A stretch of 43,594 bases of DNA from JAGLTA01 sp023142625 (GCA_030641665.1 DAOWHA010000002.1:1-43594); one strand, 5' to 3'. Positions 7,726 to 16,628 are shown, counted from the stretch's first letter. Notes: generated by a model not told the origin, from the letters alone. Numbers and translations: made by a program.

Positions 7726-7755
7726 AAAAACCCCGCTCCGATGTTATATCGGAGC
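7726..7755 (-). terminator. Terminator-like hairpin before the NYN unit
   Basis: On the minus strand GCTCCGAT pairs with ATCGGAGC around ATAAC, then GGGG and five T. It is a second stop about 50 bp beyond the surface-protein terminator and insulates the NYN promoter. Confidence 0.65.
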
Positions 7756-7800
7756 GAAAAATTTTGCCCAAGAGTTTACGAATAAAAAATTAATGCTGAT

Positions 7801-7835
7801 AAAAAAAGGCTCGCCCGCAATTTGCGGAACGAGCC
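7801..7835 (-). terminator. Strong terminator of the large surface-protein gene
   Basis: On the minus strand GGCTCGTTCCGCAA pairs with TTGCGGGCGAGCC (two G-T pairs) and seven T follow. It is similar in sequence to the weaker terminator at 5246-5277. Confidence 0.9.
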
Positions 7836-7844
7836 TTTAATCTT

Positions 7845-7880
7845 TGCGATTTTGAAAGCTATCGCGAAACTTTGAAATTC
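7845..7880 (-). repeat. 3' untranslated cassette, copy 3
   Basis: GCGATTTTGAAAG-CTATCGCGAAACTTTGA on the plus strand, directly after the surface-protein stop. It lacks the inner CCGCCC-AAGGCGG hairpin found in the other two copies. GCGAT and ATCGC can pair. Confidence 0.55.
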
Positions 7881-7886
7881 AGATAA

Positions 7887-10800
7887 TTATCGGCTTATTG
7901 AGGAATAACTTGTTGGAATTACATCAAGATAATTTGAGTTAATTCTCAAAGTTGATGTAATACTGCCGTCATTCCAAATAATAGCGTAATTATCATCTTC
8001 GTTTGCAGCCGATGTTGTCTTAATCAAATGAGCACTTCCAGATTCTGCTTCAGCGCCTGCGTCATCAGACAATCTAGCAATAATAGAATCGTATTGCGCA
8101 GATCCACTTACTGTTCCCTGAATAACATAAGTTACAGTCTGTCCAGCAGGAATAGTATCCACTAACACGCTAGCAGATCCATCGTCTGTCTTTACTAACT
8201 GAACATCAACGGTTTCAGAAGCGCTTGTTCCGCTCCCTACTGTTAATGTTCCAGTCGTAGAAGCATTATCTATCTGGATTACATCTGTTAAAGCGGTGCT
8301 CATATCAGATTTATCATACAATTCTACATTGGTAATCTGCAAATTAGAAGTAGTGGCATTATCAGTTAAAATCATATTGGAGTTAACACCATACAATTTA
8401 ACATCATAACCAGCGTCAGCTGTAATGCTGAATTCTAATAGAGTTTTAGTTCCATCGGTTAAAGTTGCAGAAGCTGGACCGACAAAAGCAATAGTTGGCT
8501 TAGTTCTGAAAATTCTATGATCTGAACCAGTTAAATTGCTATGACCAGTTACTGAACCGCCAGAAGCAGGATTTTCATCAACTCCTGAACCGCTAGTTAC
8601 TCTAAATGTGTCAGTGGAGTTTAACCTTAAATCAATATCTATAGTATTTCCAGCCGTAGCGCCAGTCGTGACACTATTAAGATTTCCTTTTGTGGTTAAT
8701 ACGGCAGTTGCGTCTTTTGAAACATACATAGTCATTCCAGTAAAGGTTACCACATCATTAGCGAAATAACCTGTCTGGGTTCTTGTTCCAGTTTCTGTTG
8801 GGTAAGAAATTTCCAAAGATCCAAAGTTAGCGCCAGCAGTTGTGCTAAATGTTAATTTCTCAACATTAAACGATTCGTATTGTGAAGTGAAATCAAACTT
8901 GCTCATTATATTGCCAGTTGTTGCGGCAACCATTACATCGGCGGCAGGAGTGTCAGCGTTAGCTGTAATAGTCAATGTTCCGCTTGTTAATAAATCAATT
9001 TCAACATCAGAAGCATCGGTTGAAGTTGCAGGAGCAGTATCGTTTAATGTAATGTCAGTGCTATCCCAATCAGCTGAGCCAGTTGTCGCTCCGTCTTCAT
9101 CATAAACAGTTACAGTTGAGCCTTCGCTGTCAGTAGCTGTTACATTAGAAGTTGTATCAAGAGTAGCAGATCCGACTAAATCAAGTTTAACAGCATCAGT
9201 AGCCGCTAAGCTTCCTGAAACATCAATTTTAGCAATAACTTTATAACTATCACCAGCAGCAATATCAATATCCAAACCATCAAATTGAACACTTGCAGTT
9301 TTTCCAGTAGCAGCCGTTAAACTCTTCTTTACTCCACCAGTTAAAAGAACATCGCTTTGATCATACAAAGCAACAGCGCCAATAACATCTTCGGCTTCAC
9401 CAACAAGAGCAGTAGCTAATAAAGTTATAGAACTAATATTTACATCGTCCGCTCCGCCAGCTGTGAATATAATACCTAATGCTTCAACATCAGTAGCGCC
9501 TTTCACAGCGTCGGTAGACGCAGGTGTAGCAGCTAAAGCTGTTTTCAACAAAGGCGTAGCAACTGTCATTCTTTCACCAATAATGTGAGTTGATGGAACC
9601 ATAGTAGTAACACTATTACCTTCGGAATCTTCAATAACAGGTGCAACACAAGTTGCGCCATTTGAATCTCCTGCGGCAGTAGCAACATCAAGTTCAAACC
9701 AATTTCCAGAAACTGCATCACTATGAACATCAGCAGTAACCGCTAAACTTAATGTCTCTCCCGCGTTAACTTCAAAGTCATCGCTAAAATCTATTTTAAC
9801 ATAAGCAAGACTTGCATGAGTAGCATCATGCGGACCACTTAAGGTGGCGCCGGTAGAAACATTCTTAATTCTAATGTCATCAAGTAAATTCAATGCTGTA
9901 TAACTATTTGCCAATACGGCTAAATCCAAATCTTTAATAGTAATGTCGCTAACAGAAGTGATTGCGAAATTCAATAAAACAACATCATTTCCGCCATCTT
10001 TAATATCGCTAGCTACAGGGCCATTATCAGCGAAAGTAACATCTCCGCCTTGAACAGTTACAGCGTCGCCTACTCCCTTAGAATCAATAACTCTTAATCC
10101 ATAGCCGAAAGTACCACCAACGGCGTAAACATCAACTGATTCATAAACATCTAAACTAATAGTATTAGTTGGAGTAACTTTAGCACCGATATCACATTTA
10201 ATATCAAAATGCTTAGTTAAACCATCGTCAATGGTATAAGGCGAATTAAATTCAAATGATACATATTTTCCATCTTTAATTCCGTCTGCAACCTTAGTAT
10301 TAGCTTGATACATTTCAAAATTATCCAAATAAGCCATATCAGCAGTTCCAACCTGTTTCATCATTATTCTGTAAATAGTTGCTTTTTCAGTATTAGCCTG
10401 AATTGAAAACTTTTCAACTATAACTCCTTGATCGCCTAATGTTGGATTTGAAGCTGAACTTCCAGCTTGTAAAGTAACATTACCCTCAGTTTGTGCTGAA
10501 TAACTCATTGTATTTCCTGAAACAGGAAAAGAACCATTAATAGCAGCTCCGTCAGCTACAATATCAGAAGCAGCAGCGATTTTAAGCGCATGGTTTCCAG
10601 AAACTCCATCAGCACCCATTCCCCAAATGCTTAAAACTTTAGTAGAACCTTCTGGAATTTCGTAATTGATATTATTAAATTCAGCTATATTATCAGATGA
10701 ACTAATAGACTTACTTGATGTTAATCTATTTATTCCTTCATATAAATAAACTGAACTAATATCAGAAGCACTACCAACACCCTGTCTTGTTATTTTAATG

Positions 10801-11627
10801 CTCTGAATAGTCACAGCTCCATCACTTGAAGCAGTGAAACTATATTTTGCAAATTCAGCAAATGACCGATCAACAATAATTGCACTTCCAGGAGTGTCGC
10901 TCGCTAAAGCAACAGTTAATCCTGTTCCAGCAGTTGGAGTAGTTGAAGCTCCGCCGTCTACATTTGCGGAATCTTCTTTTGCTATAACACCTGAACCATC
11001 AGAATAGGTTAAAGTGTCAGCGATAGTAGTAATATCAGCATCCTTAAAACGGTTAGCAGTAAAAGCATCGCCAGTAATAGCGCGCTTTAAACCGCCCTCA
11101 ATTAAATAAACCGTAGAAGCGCCAGTATACTTTACTAAAGCGCCATCAGGATGAACATCGCTTGAAACAGCGTCGCCAGCAGAATAATTAACCCAAAAAG
11201 ACTCTGGGATATCAATAATTCTTGAAGCCCAGTCAGCACCATATAAAGTTACAGCGCGAGTCTCTGAATCAACATGCTGTAAAACTCCTCCAGTGGAGAC
11301 AGCATAAGTTTTAGGGTCAGTATCAATTTTCACTAACTTAGTGCCGGGGCGAACAGTTGCGTTGCCGCCAATTGAAATAGCAGCTAACTCAGCGTCTGTA
11401 ATAGTTTTAACAGCAGAAAAGTCGCCATACCAAGACATATAAGTTGACTCAGTAGGGAAAACATATCTCTTGCCGTCATCACCGTAATAATATACAGCCG
11501 CTCCGCTTGCCTTAATCAAATCGCCAGCAGATAAAGTAGCTGCAAAAGCAACTCCCATAGCCGCGAAACCGAATGACCAGCACACGATTGCGAAAATCAT
11601 TGAACTGACAAAAATTTTCTTAAACAT
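7887..11627 (-). CDS. Large secreted surface (S-layer-like) protein
   Basis: This 1246-residue protein begins with a signal peptide, MFKKIFVSSMIFAIVCWSFG to about AFA (residue 29). Residues 31-215 form a repeated module: GDLIKASGAAVYYYGDDGKR, YVFPTESTYMSWYGDF, GTKLVKIDTDPKTYAVS and GALVKYTGASTVYLIEGGLK. The module is common at the start of exported Patescibacteria proteins. The rest is a series of Thr/Ser/Ala/Asp-rich Ig-like beta domains (for example TPASTDAVKGATDVEALGI). Only one or two Cys are seen in the whole protein. No C-terminal membrane anchor or sorting motif is visible. Size, low-complexity composition and a strong terminator fit an abundant cell-surface layer protein. The module recurs in the protein at 33033-34481. 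Function is inferred. Confidence 0.75.
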   Translation of the reverse strand: MFKKIFVSSMIFAIVCWSFGFAAMGVAFAATLSAGDLIKASGAAVYYYGDDGKRYVFPTESTYMSWYGDFSAVKTITDAELAAISIGGNATVRPGTKLVKIDTDPKTYAVSTGGVLQHVDSETRAVTLYGADWASRIIDIPESFWVNYSAGDAVSSDVHPDGALVKYTGASTVYLIEGGLKRAITGDAFTANRFKDADITTIADTLTYSDGSGVIAKEDSANVDGGASTTPTAGTGLTVALASDTPGSAIIVDRSFAEFAKYSFTASSDGAVTIQSIKITRQGVGSASDISSVYLYEGINRLTSSKSISSSDNIAEFNNINYEIPEGSTKVLSIWGMGADGVSGNHALKIAAASDIVADGAAINGSFPVSGNTMSYSAQTEGNVTLQAGSSASNPTLGDQGVIVEKFSIQANTEKATIYRIMMKQVGTADMAYLDNFEMYQANTKVADGIKDGKYVSFEFNSPYTIDDGLTKHFDIKCDIGAKVTPTNTISLDVYESVDVYAVGGTFGYGLRVIDSKGVGDAVTVQGGDVTFADNGPVASDIKDGGNDVVLLNFAITSVSDITIKDLDLAVLANSYTALNLLDDIRIKNVSTGATLSGPHDATHASLAYVKIDFSDDFEVNAGETLSLAVTADVHSDAVSGNWFELDVATAAGDSNGATCVAPVIEDSEGNSVTTMVPSTHIIGERMTVATPLLKTALAATPASTDAVKGATDVEALGIIFTAGGADDVNISSITLLATALVGEAEDVIGAVALYDQSDVLLTGGVKKSLTAATGKTASVQFDGLDIDIAAGDSYKVIAKIDVSGSLAATDAVKLDLVGSATLDTTSNVTATDSEGSTVTVYDEDGATTGSADWDSTDITLNDTAPATSTDASDVEIDLLTSGTLTITANADTPAADVMVAATTGNIMSKFDFTSQYESFNVEKLTFSTTAGANFGSLEISYPTETGTRTQTGYFANDVVTFTGMTMYVSKDATAVLTTKGNLNSVTTGATAGNTIDIDLRLNSTDTFRVTSGSGVDENPASGGSVTGHSNLTGSDHRIFRTKPTIAFVGPASATLTDGTKTLLEFSITADAGYDVKLYGVNSNMILTDNATTSNLQITNVELYDKSDMSTALTDVIQIDNASTTGTLTVGSGTSASETVDVQLVKTDDGSASVLVDTIPAGQTVTYVIQGTVSGSAQYDSIIARLSDDAGAEAESGSAHLIKTTSAANEDDNYAIIWNDGSITSTLRINSNYLDVIPTSYSSISR

Positions 11628-11630
11628 AAA

Positions 11631-11732
11631 TTAAATTTCTATTTGCCAATCATCTGTAGTCACTTTAATAGACAAGTCTATTAAGTAATTAACTGTTGAT
11701 TGACTTAAAATATTTAAATCCACTTCCGGCAT
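11631..11732 (-). CDS. Possible 33-residue leader ORF of the surface-protein gene
   Basis: An ATG at 11732 opens MPEVDLNILSQSTVNYLIDL and stops at 11631, only 3 bp before the surface-protein ATG. The frame stays open further upstream (NHRFPVKVEAE), so this may instead be the tail of a decayed gene. A palindrome TTAATAGAC-AA-GTCTATTAA lies inside. The spacing suggests translational coupling, but no SD or promoter supports it. Confidence 0.3.
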   Translation of the reverse strand: MPEVDLNILSQSTVNYLIDLSIKVTTDDWQIEI

Positions 11733-11808
11733 TTCTGCCTCGACCTTTACGGGAAAGCGGTGATTTAATAAAATTACAAAGATACAAGGATACAAGAAAC
11801 AAGGATAT

Positions 11809-11838
11809 CACCCTAACGGGTGACCACCCGTTAGGGTG
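11809..11838. repeat. Perfect 14-bp palindrome CACCCTAACGGGTG
   Basis: The arms at 11809-11822 and 11825-11838 pair perfectly around AC. The same ACCCGTTAGG motif recurs as an insert in two copies of the large palindromic repeat (about 13512 and 18993), so this looks like a solo copy of a mobile hairpin. Confidence 0.7.
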
Positions 11839-11868
11839 GCAAACAAATTTCAAATAACAAACAATCTT

Positions 11869-12234
11869 TTAATTATTATTCTTTTTTATAGTTTTACTGA
11901 TTATTGCTGATAAAATATTCTTTAATTCTCTTGCTTCTTGTTTTATTTCTTCCATTCTTGACTTTAATTCAGGATTGGCTTCTTCGATTAATTCTAACCA
12001 GTGTATTGTTTCTTTTGCTTCTTTTCTTGATATTTTTAATCTATGGATAAAATCTTTTTTGCCAAGAGCATCATTTGCTTCGCGATAATTAGCTCCAACC
12101 GAACCAGCCGATCCAACAATTTGTCCAATAAGACGATTATTCATTGAATTTCTCTGTAATACTTTACATAATCGTATTACTCGTTTGGCGAATTCCGTTG
12201 TTCTATTCTCTAAATCGTATTTTGGCTTATCCAT
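11869..12234 (-). CDS. Four-helix-bundle protein (S23/23S rRNA intervening-sequence protein family)
   Basis: This 121-residue, fully helical, charged protein contains FAKRVIRLCKVLQ, IGQIVGSAGSVGANYREAND, KDFIHRLKISRKEAKETIHW and a final amphipathic helix. These are the hallmarks of the S23-like family first found inside 23S rRNA intervening sequences. Relatives occur as stand-alone intergenic genes in candidate phyla and as the Avd helper of diversity-generating retroelements. No reverse transcriptase or 23S gene is present here. ACAAG-rich inverted repeats flank it and a perfect palindrome lies just past its stop. It is probably a small mobile cassette; its cellular role is unknown. Confidence 0.85.
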   Translation of the reverse strand: MDKPKYDLENRTTEFAKRVIRLCKVLQRNSMNNRLIGQIVGSAGSVGANYREANDALGKKDFIHRLKISRKEAKETIHWLELIEEANPELKSRMEEIKQEARELKNILSAIISKTIKKNNN

Positions 12235-12307
12235 ACTATTTTGAATTTGTGATTTGATTATTGTGATTTGTTTGTTTCCTTGTTTCTTGTCTCTTGTTAT
12301 CTTGTTT

Positions 12308-13354
12308 TTATTCTATCTCTTCTGTTGTTGTCGCAATATCTTCTACGGTTGTAGTTGCAACTTCTTCTTCTGCCACAACTTCTTCTCCTAAAACCTTGCC
12401 AGTCGTTGTCGCGGCATCTTCTTTAATAATTTCTGTTTCAGAACTGGTCGTCGCCATTATTTCGCATATTTCGCCTAAACAATCAGTTATATCGCTGTCT
12501 GAGTCGCTATCCTCGCTATCTAAAATCTCCGCGCTCTCTTTTACCATTATTAAAGCCGCCACAAGGCGGTTGTCAGCCAAGCTCTCTTTTGCTTCATCTA
12601 ATTTAACAAGAGCCTCTTCTCCTATTTCACCTTTTTCTTCAGCTTTTTGAACAGCTTGCTCTATTTTCACTCCTACTTTTTCAGCTACTTCCTTGTCCGC
12701 GCTGTCCGCAGCCATCACCTCTAAAGCGCTGAAATTAACTTTATCAACAACTGCTATCGCTTTTTTTATATCTGTTTTAGCGCCTTTTTTCGCTAATTTT
12801 TTTTCTGTTTTATTAAGAATAACTTGGAAATCGTCTGTTTTGTCTTCAATCTTTTTCGCATGCTCAGGGCTGATATTCTCTTCTACAGTAGTAAAATCTT
12901 TATGAAAATTCTCCAAAGCCAGCTTTATCCTGTCATCGCGCTCAACTGACACCGCGTTATTCAATTCTTGTATTCTTTTATCAATTATCTCCAATCGCAG
13001 ATCTGATTTTTTTTCTTGGTTCACAACCAAAGCGATCTGCAATTTTTCACTGCCTCTTTTTAAAGCATAGAAAAAATCCCCAGGCATGCTGGAATCTGCC
13101 TTAACTTTCATAACCCCTCCGCCGCCGACTAATAAAAAAACAATGATCAGAGTGCCGATCGGCTCTCTTGCAAAAGAATGAATATCGCTGAAAAAAGATT
13201 TTGTTAAATATAAAAATTCAGCCCATCGATTAAACTTGATAGGAGACTCTTCGTTCGCGATGCGAGCCAAAAGTTCCTTTTTAGTTCTCTCTTTCCACTG
13301 TGTGGAAGGCTGAATTTTATCCAATTTATTCAATTGTTTGATTAGATTTTTCAT
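12308..13354 (-). CDS. DUF5667-type membrane protein with anti-sigma-like N terminus
   Basis: This is a 348-residue protein. Residues 1-60 are a cytosolic helical segment (LIKQLNKLDKIQPSTQWKER) like those of anti-sigma factors. Residues 65-84 are a membrane helix (PIGTLIIVFLLVGGGGVMKV). The outer part starts SSMPGDFFYALKRGSEKLQI, the DUF5667 signature, and continues as long helices with coiled-coil character to about residue 280. The tail is acidic and rich in Thr, Glu and Ser. Relatives in Patescibacteria often sit next to an ECF sigma-factor gene; none is adjacent here. The upstream region does carry an ECF-like promoter, so the gene may be under envelope-stress control. Function is inferred. 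Confidence 0.75.
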   Translation of the reverse strand: MKNLIKQLNKLDKIQPSTQWKERTKKELLARIANEESPIKFNRWAEFLYLTKSFFSDIHSFAREPIGTLIIVFLLVGGGGVMKVKADSSMPGDFFYALKRGSEKLQIALVVNQEKKSDLRLEIIDKRIQELNNAVSVERDDRIKLALENFHKDFTTVEENISPEHAKKIEDKTDDFQVILNKTEKKLAKKGAKTDIKKAIAVVDKVNFSALEVMAADSADKEVAEKVGVKIEQAVQKAEEKGEIGEEALVKLDEAKESLADNRLVAALIMVKESAEILDSEDSDSDSDITDCLGEICEIMATTSSETEIIKEDAATTTGKVLGEEVVAEEEVATTTVEDIATTTEEIE

Positions 13355-13402
13355 GACTGTATAAATTTTGTGTTCAATAAATTTTATACTTCTATAATAG
13401 AA

Positions 13403-13428
13403 GACGACAAAGACGGGAAAGTGTTACA
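13403..13428 (-). promoter_or_regulatory. ECF-sigma-like promoter of the DUF5667 gene
   Basis: Minus strand: TGTAAC (13428-13423), 16-bp spacer, CGTC (13406-13403), about 50 bp before the start codon. TGTAAC/CGTC with this spacing matches promoters of ECF sigma factors such as SigX/SigW. A separate TATTATAG-like segment lies just downstream. Confidence 0.5.
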
Positions 13429-13456
13429 CCTATATAATTTTAACTTTAAAATTCCA

Positions 13457-13680
13457 TGTCTTTGCGAGGAATGAAGTGCAGCGATAGCGGAACGAAATGA
13501 CGAAGCCACACCTAACGGGTGGTCACCCGATAGGGCGACAATCTCATTACTGGACGAAAAAAATCTTTAATTATAATTCTATTCACTCAGTAATGAGATT
13601 GCTTCATCGCTCTCTCTTCCCCGCCTAAATTTTTGTTTCACAAAAACTTAGGCGGGTCGTTCGGCTCCTCGCAAAGACAG
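13457..13680. repeat. Large palindromic repeat, copy R1
   Basis: Ends TGTCTTTGCGAGGA and TCCTCGCAAAGACA are complementary. Inner blocks TCTCATTACTGGA and CAGTAATGAGATTGCTTC also pair. This copy is longest because it carries two extra hairpins: ACCTAACGGGTGGTCACCCG at about 13511 and CCGCCTAA...TTAGGCGG at about 13621. It fills most of the gene-free stretch 13355-13752. Confidence 0.85.
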
Positions 13681-13752
13681 GAGGGTTAAAATTTAGCAAA
13701 TAATTTAAAATTTAATAATTGATTGTCAAGTTGGTAATTGCAAATTGCAAAT

Positions 13753-14928
13753 TTATATTTTTATTCCTTTCGCTATCTTTCTAATTTTCTCAACTATCGG
13801 CGGCAAAACTTTCAATAAATAATCAATCTCTTTCTTTGTTGTCTGCCTGCCTATAGTTACGCGCAAACTGCTATGGGCTGAAATATGCGGCAAGCCGATC
13901 GCCAATAATACATGCGACGGATACAGATCGCCTGAAGCGCAAGCCGATCCTGTTGAAACGGCTATCCCTTTCGCTTTAAGCGACATTAAAACGCTTTCGC
14001 CTTCGGCTTTTTTAAAACTGAAGTTAATATTATTTTGCAAACGATTTTTTCTGTCTCCGTTTAATCTCGCCGCAGGAATTTTTTTTAAAATATTATCAAT
14101 CAGATAGTCGCTTAACCTCTCAATTTCGCTGTTTTTCTGTTGATATTTTCCAATCAATTCAATCGCTTTGCCAAGCCCGGCAATAGCGGGAACATTCAGC
14201 GTGCCGGCGCGCAGCCCTTTTTCCTGATGCCCGCCATGCATAAAAGGGGTTATCGGCGTCCCTTTTCTGACATATAAAACCCCGATGCCTTTGGGACCGT
14301 AAATTTTATGCCCTGACAGCGAAAGCAGGTCGATATTCAATTTTTCAACATCGCAATCTAAATAATTAACCGCTTGCGCCGCGTCAGTGTGAAAAAACGG
14401 AAAAATTCGCTTATTTTGCTTTCTAATTTTTTTAATCATCCTGCCTATTTTGCCAATCGGCTGAATTGTCCCGATTTCGTTATTGGCATACATTACGGAT
14501 ACTAAAATAGTCTTTTTAGTAATTGCTTTTTCTATATCGCTGATTTTCACAATTCCATTTTTTAACGGCTTAATATAAGTTATTTTAAATCCCTGTTTTG
14601 CCAAATATTCCGCTGTCGCTAAAATGCACGGATGCTCAATTTCGGTTGTGATAATATGATTGCCGCGCCTTTTTAGCGCTTGCGCGACGCCTTTTAACGC
14701 CCAATTATTGCTTTCCGTGGCTCCGCTTGTAAAAAAAACCTCTTTGCAATCGCAATTTAAAAAAGCGGCGGCCTGTTTTCTTGCTTTGCGGATGCCCTGT
14801 TTTGCTTCCTGTCCGAAACTATGCAGAGAGTTCGGATTGCCGAATTTTTCGCAAAAATAAGGCAGCATCTCCTTTAAAACCTTTTTGTCGCACGGCGTAG
14901 TAGCCGCGTTGTCTAAATATATAGTCAT
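13753..14928 (-). CDS. iscS: Cysteine desulfurase (NifS/IscS family)
   Basis: This 391-residue pyridoxal-phosphate enzyme takes sulfur from cysteine, giving alanine and an enzyme persulfide for Fe-S clusters and tRNA thiolation. Visible motifs are YLDNAATTPCDKKV at the start, SGATESNNWALKG, FHTDAAQAVNYLD, the cofactor lysine in LSLSGHKIYGPKG and the catalytic cysteine in STGSACASGDLYPSHVL. Length is normal. No scaffold gene (iscU) follows. The neighbour on the same strand, ilvD, makes an Fe-S enzyme that would need its product. The gap to ilvD is only 35 bp, so the two are probably co-transcribed, ilvD first. NifS versus IscS subgroup is not settled. Confidence 0.92.
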   Translation of the reverse strand: MTIYLDNAATTPCDKKVLKEMLPYFCEKFGNPNSLHSFGQEAKQGIRKARKQAAAFLNCDCKEVFFTSGATESNNWALKGVAQALKRRGNHIITTEIEHPCILATAEYLAKQGFKITYIKPLKNGIVKISDIEKAITKKTILVSVMYANNEIGTIQPIGKIGRMIKKIRKQNKRIFPFFHTDAAQAVNYLDCDVEKLNIDLLSLSGHKIYGPKGIGVLYVRKGTPITPFMHGGHQEKGLRAGTLNVPAIAGLGKAIELIGKYQQKNSEIERLSDYLIDNILKKIPAARLNGDRKNRLQNNINFSFKKAEGESVLMSLKAKGIAVSTGSACASGDLYPSHVLLAIGLPHISAHSSLRVTIGRQTTKKEIDYLLKVLPPIVEKIRKIAKGIKI

Positions 14929-14963
14929 AAATTTACAATTTCAAATTTCAAATTTCAAATTTT

Positions 14964-16574
14964 TTATTTTTGCTCTTTCCTGTATTTTTCCAAAAACGGT
15001 GTTAATTTTCTTTTTGGAATTTTTATGTTTTTTAATCTCTCTTTAATCTCTTTGTCGCTTAATTGAACGCTTAATTTTCTGTTCGGAATATCTATCTCTA
15101 TTATATCGCCGTCCTGAATAATGCCGATCGCGCCGCCTTTATGCGCTTCTGGCTCAATATGCCCGACGCAAGCGCCGCGGGTTCCGCCTGAAAATCTTCC
15201 GTCTGTCAATAGCGCTGTTTTAATCCCAGCGCCTGAAATCGCCGCGGTTGGCGTGAGCATTTCTGGCATTCCAGGAGCGCCGGCAGGACCCATAAAATTT
15301 ATTACAACAACATCGCCATCTTTGATAATTCTATTTTTTACGGCATCTAAAACGGCTTTTTCCGAATTAAAAACTTTAGCTGGACCTGTAAATTCCATCA
15401 TATCTTGCTCAACTGCTGTTTGTTTTATTACTGACGCTTCAGCAATATTCCCTTTTAAAACAGCGATTCCTCCCTCTTTATAAAACGGATTATCAAGCGG
15501 CTTGATAACTTCATCGTCTAAAACTTCTGCTGATTCCGCGATCTCTTTAATATTTTTATTATTTACTGTTAATGAGTCTTTTAAAAATTCTTTTAACCTA
15601 TGTAAAACCGCCGGAATTCCACCCGCTTTGTCCAAATCTTCCATAAAATACGGTCCTGACGGGCGAATATGGCAGATATTCGGAATTTTGCGCGCTAAAT
15701 TGTCAAATAAGCTTAAATGCAAATCAATTCCAGCTTCTTCCGCAATCGCTGGCAAATGCAACGCGGTGTTTGTTGATCCGCCTATCGCCATATCAACCAA
15801 AACTGCGTTATAAAAAGCGCTTTTTGCCATTATATCTCTCGGTTTGATATTTTCTTTTGCTAATTCAACCGCGCGCCTGCCTGTCTGATATGCCTGTTCT
15901 AATTTTTTATCATCAACAGCTAAGGTTGCGGCGCAGTTAGTTAATGACATTCCTAATGTCTCGGCCATACAAGCCATTGAATTGGCGGTAAAAAGCCCGG
16001 CGCAGCTGCCAGCCCCGGGACAAGAAGCGCATTCAATCTTTTTTGCCTCTTCTTCTGAAATTTTACCGGCGCGCAGCTGCCCGACTGCTTCAAAATCTGA
16101 AATTATATCCATTTTTTTATCGCCTTCGACGCCAGCTTTCATCGGACCGCCAGTCAAAATAATCGCTGGCAAATTCAATCTTCCTGCCGCCATCAGCATC
16201 CCTGGGGTAATTTTATCGCAATTTGTCACGCCGACCCATCCGTCTAAAGAATGCGAAAGCGCCATTATTTCAATATTGTCCGCGATATGATCGCGGCTTG
16301 GCAAAGAGAGCCGCATTTCAACAAACATCGCGATTCCGTCGCAAACGCCAGGGACGCCCCATTCCAATGGAACTCCGCCAGCGTCCTTAATTCCTCTTTT
16401 AACCTCTTTGGTCAGTCTGTTTAGATGAATATGCCCAGGAACAATGTCGTTAAACGAATTTGCCACGCCGATAAACGGCTTTTCAAAATCCTCGTCTGTC
16501 AATCCGCTTGCTCTTAAAAGCGCGCGATGAGGCATTGTCTCAACCCCTTTTTTTAATTTTTCAGATGGAAACAT
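14964..16574 (-). CDS. ilvD: Dihydroxy-acid dehydratase
   Basis: This enzyme performs the Fe-S-dependent dehydration of dihydroxy-acids in valine, leucine and isoleucine synthesis. The start chosen is ATG 16574 (MFPSEKLKKGVETMPHRALL), giving 536 residues. The frame stays open to 16685, but the extra 37 residues are encoded by palindromic repeat R2 and are not family sequence. Cluster and metal motifs are TNCDKITPGM, ECASCPGAGSCAGLFTANSM and DGRFSGGTRGACVGHIEPEA. Length is slightly short for the family, which runs to about 550-560. ilvE lies just upstream beyond R2, and the cysteine desulfurase follows. A complete branched-chain pathway is not visible here. Confidence 0.93.
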   Translation of the reverse strand: MFPSEKLKKGVETMPHRALLRASGLTDEDFEKPFIGVANSFNDIVPGHIHLNRLTKEVKRGIKDAGGVPLEWGVPGVCDGIAMFVEMRLSLPSRDHIADNIEIMALSHSLDGWVGVTNCDKITPGMLMAAGRLNLPAIILTGGPMKAGVEGDKKMDIISDFEAVGQLRAGKISEEEAKKIECASCPGAGSCAGLFTANSMACMAETLGMSLTNCAATLAVDDKKLEQAYQTGRRAVELAKENIKPRDIMAKSAFYNAVLVDMAIGGSTNTALHLPAIAEEAGIDLHLSLFDNLARKIPNICHIRPSGPYFMEDLDKAGGIPAVLHRLKEFLKDSLTVNNKNIKEIAESAEVLDDEVIKPLDNPFYKEGGIAVLKGNIAEASVIKQTAVEQDMMEFTGPAKVFNSEKAVLDAVKNRIIKDGDVVVINFMGPAGAPGMPEMLTPTAAISGAGIKTALLTDGRFSGGTRGACVGHIEPEAHKGGAIGIIQDGDIIEIDIPNRKLSVQLSDKEIKERLKNIKIPKRKLTPFLEKYRKEQK

Positions 16575-16628
16575 AAAAATAAATTTAAAAAGTAAAAACG
16601 AAAAAGTAAAAACGATATTTTTTACTTT

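Larger units (their letters stand above)
11792..12290. repeat. Inverted ACAAGAAACAAGG repeats flanking the S23-like gene
   Basis: ACAAGAAACAAGG occurs at 11792-11804 and its exact complement at 12278-12290, each within longer ACAAG-rich tracts. They bracket the four-helix-bundle gene and suggest it arrived as a cassette. A similar ACAAG tract lies at about 19600. Confidence 0.5.

Noticed and set aside
11664..11694. Palindrome TTAATAGAC-AA-GTCTATTAA as an operator or MITE end
   Set aside because: Its resemblance to the MITE ends is short, and it lies in a coding-like frame; no second copy nearby supports an operator.
11869..12234. Diversity-generating retroelement accessory (Avd) protein
   Set aside because: The fold is similar, but no reverse transcriptase, template repeat or variable repeat is seen nearby.
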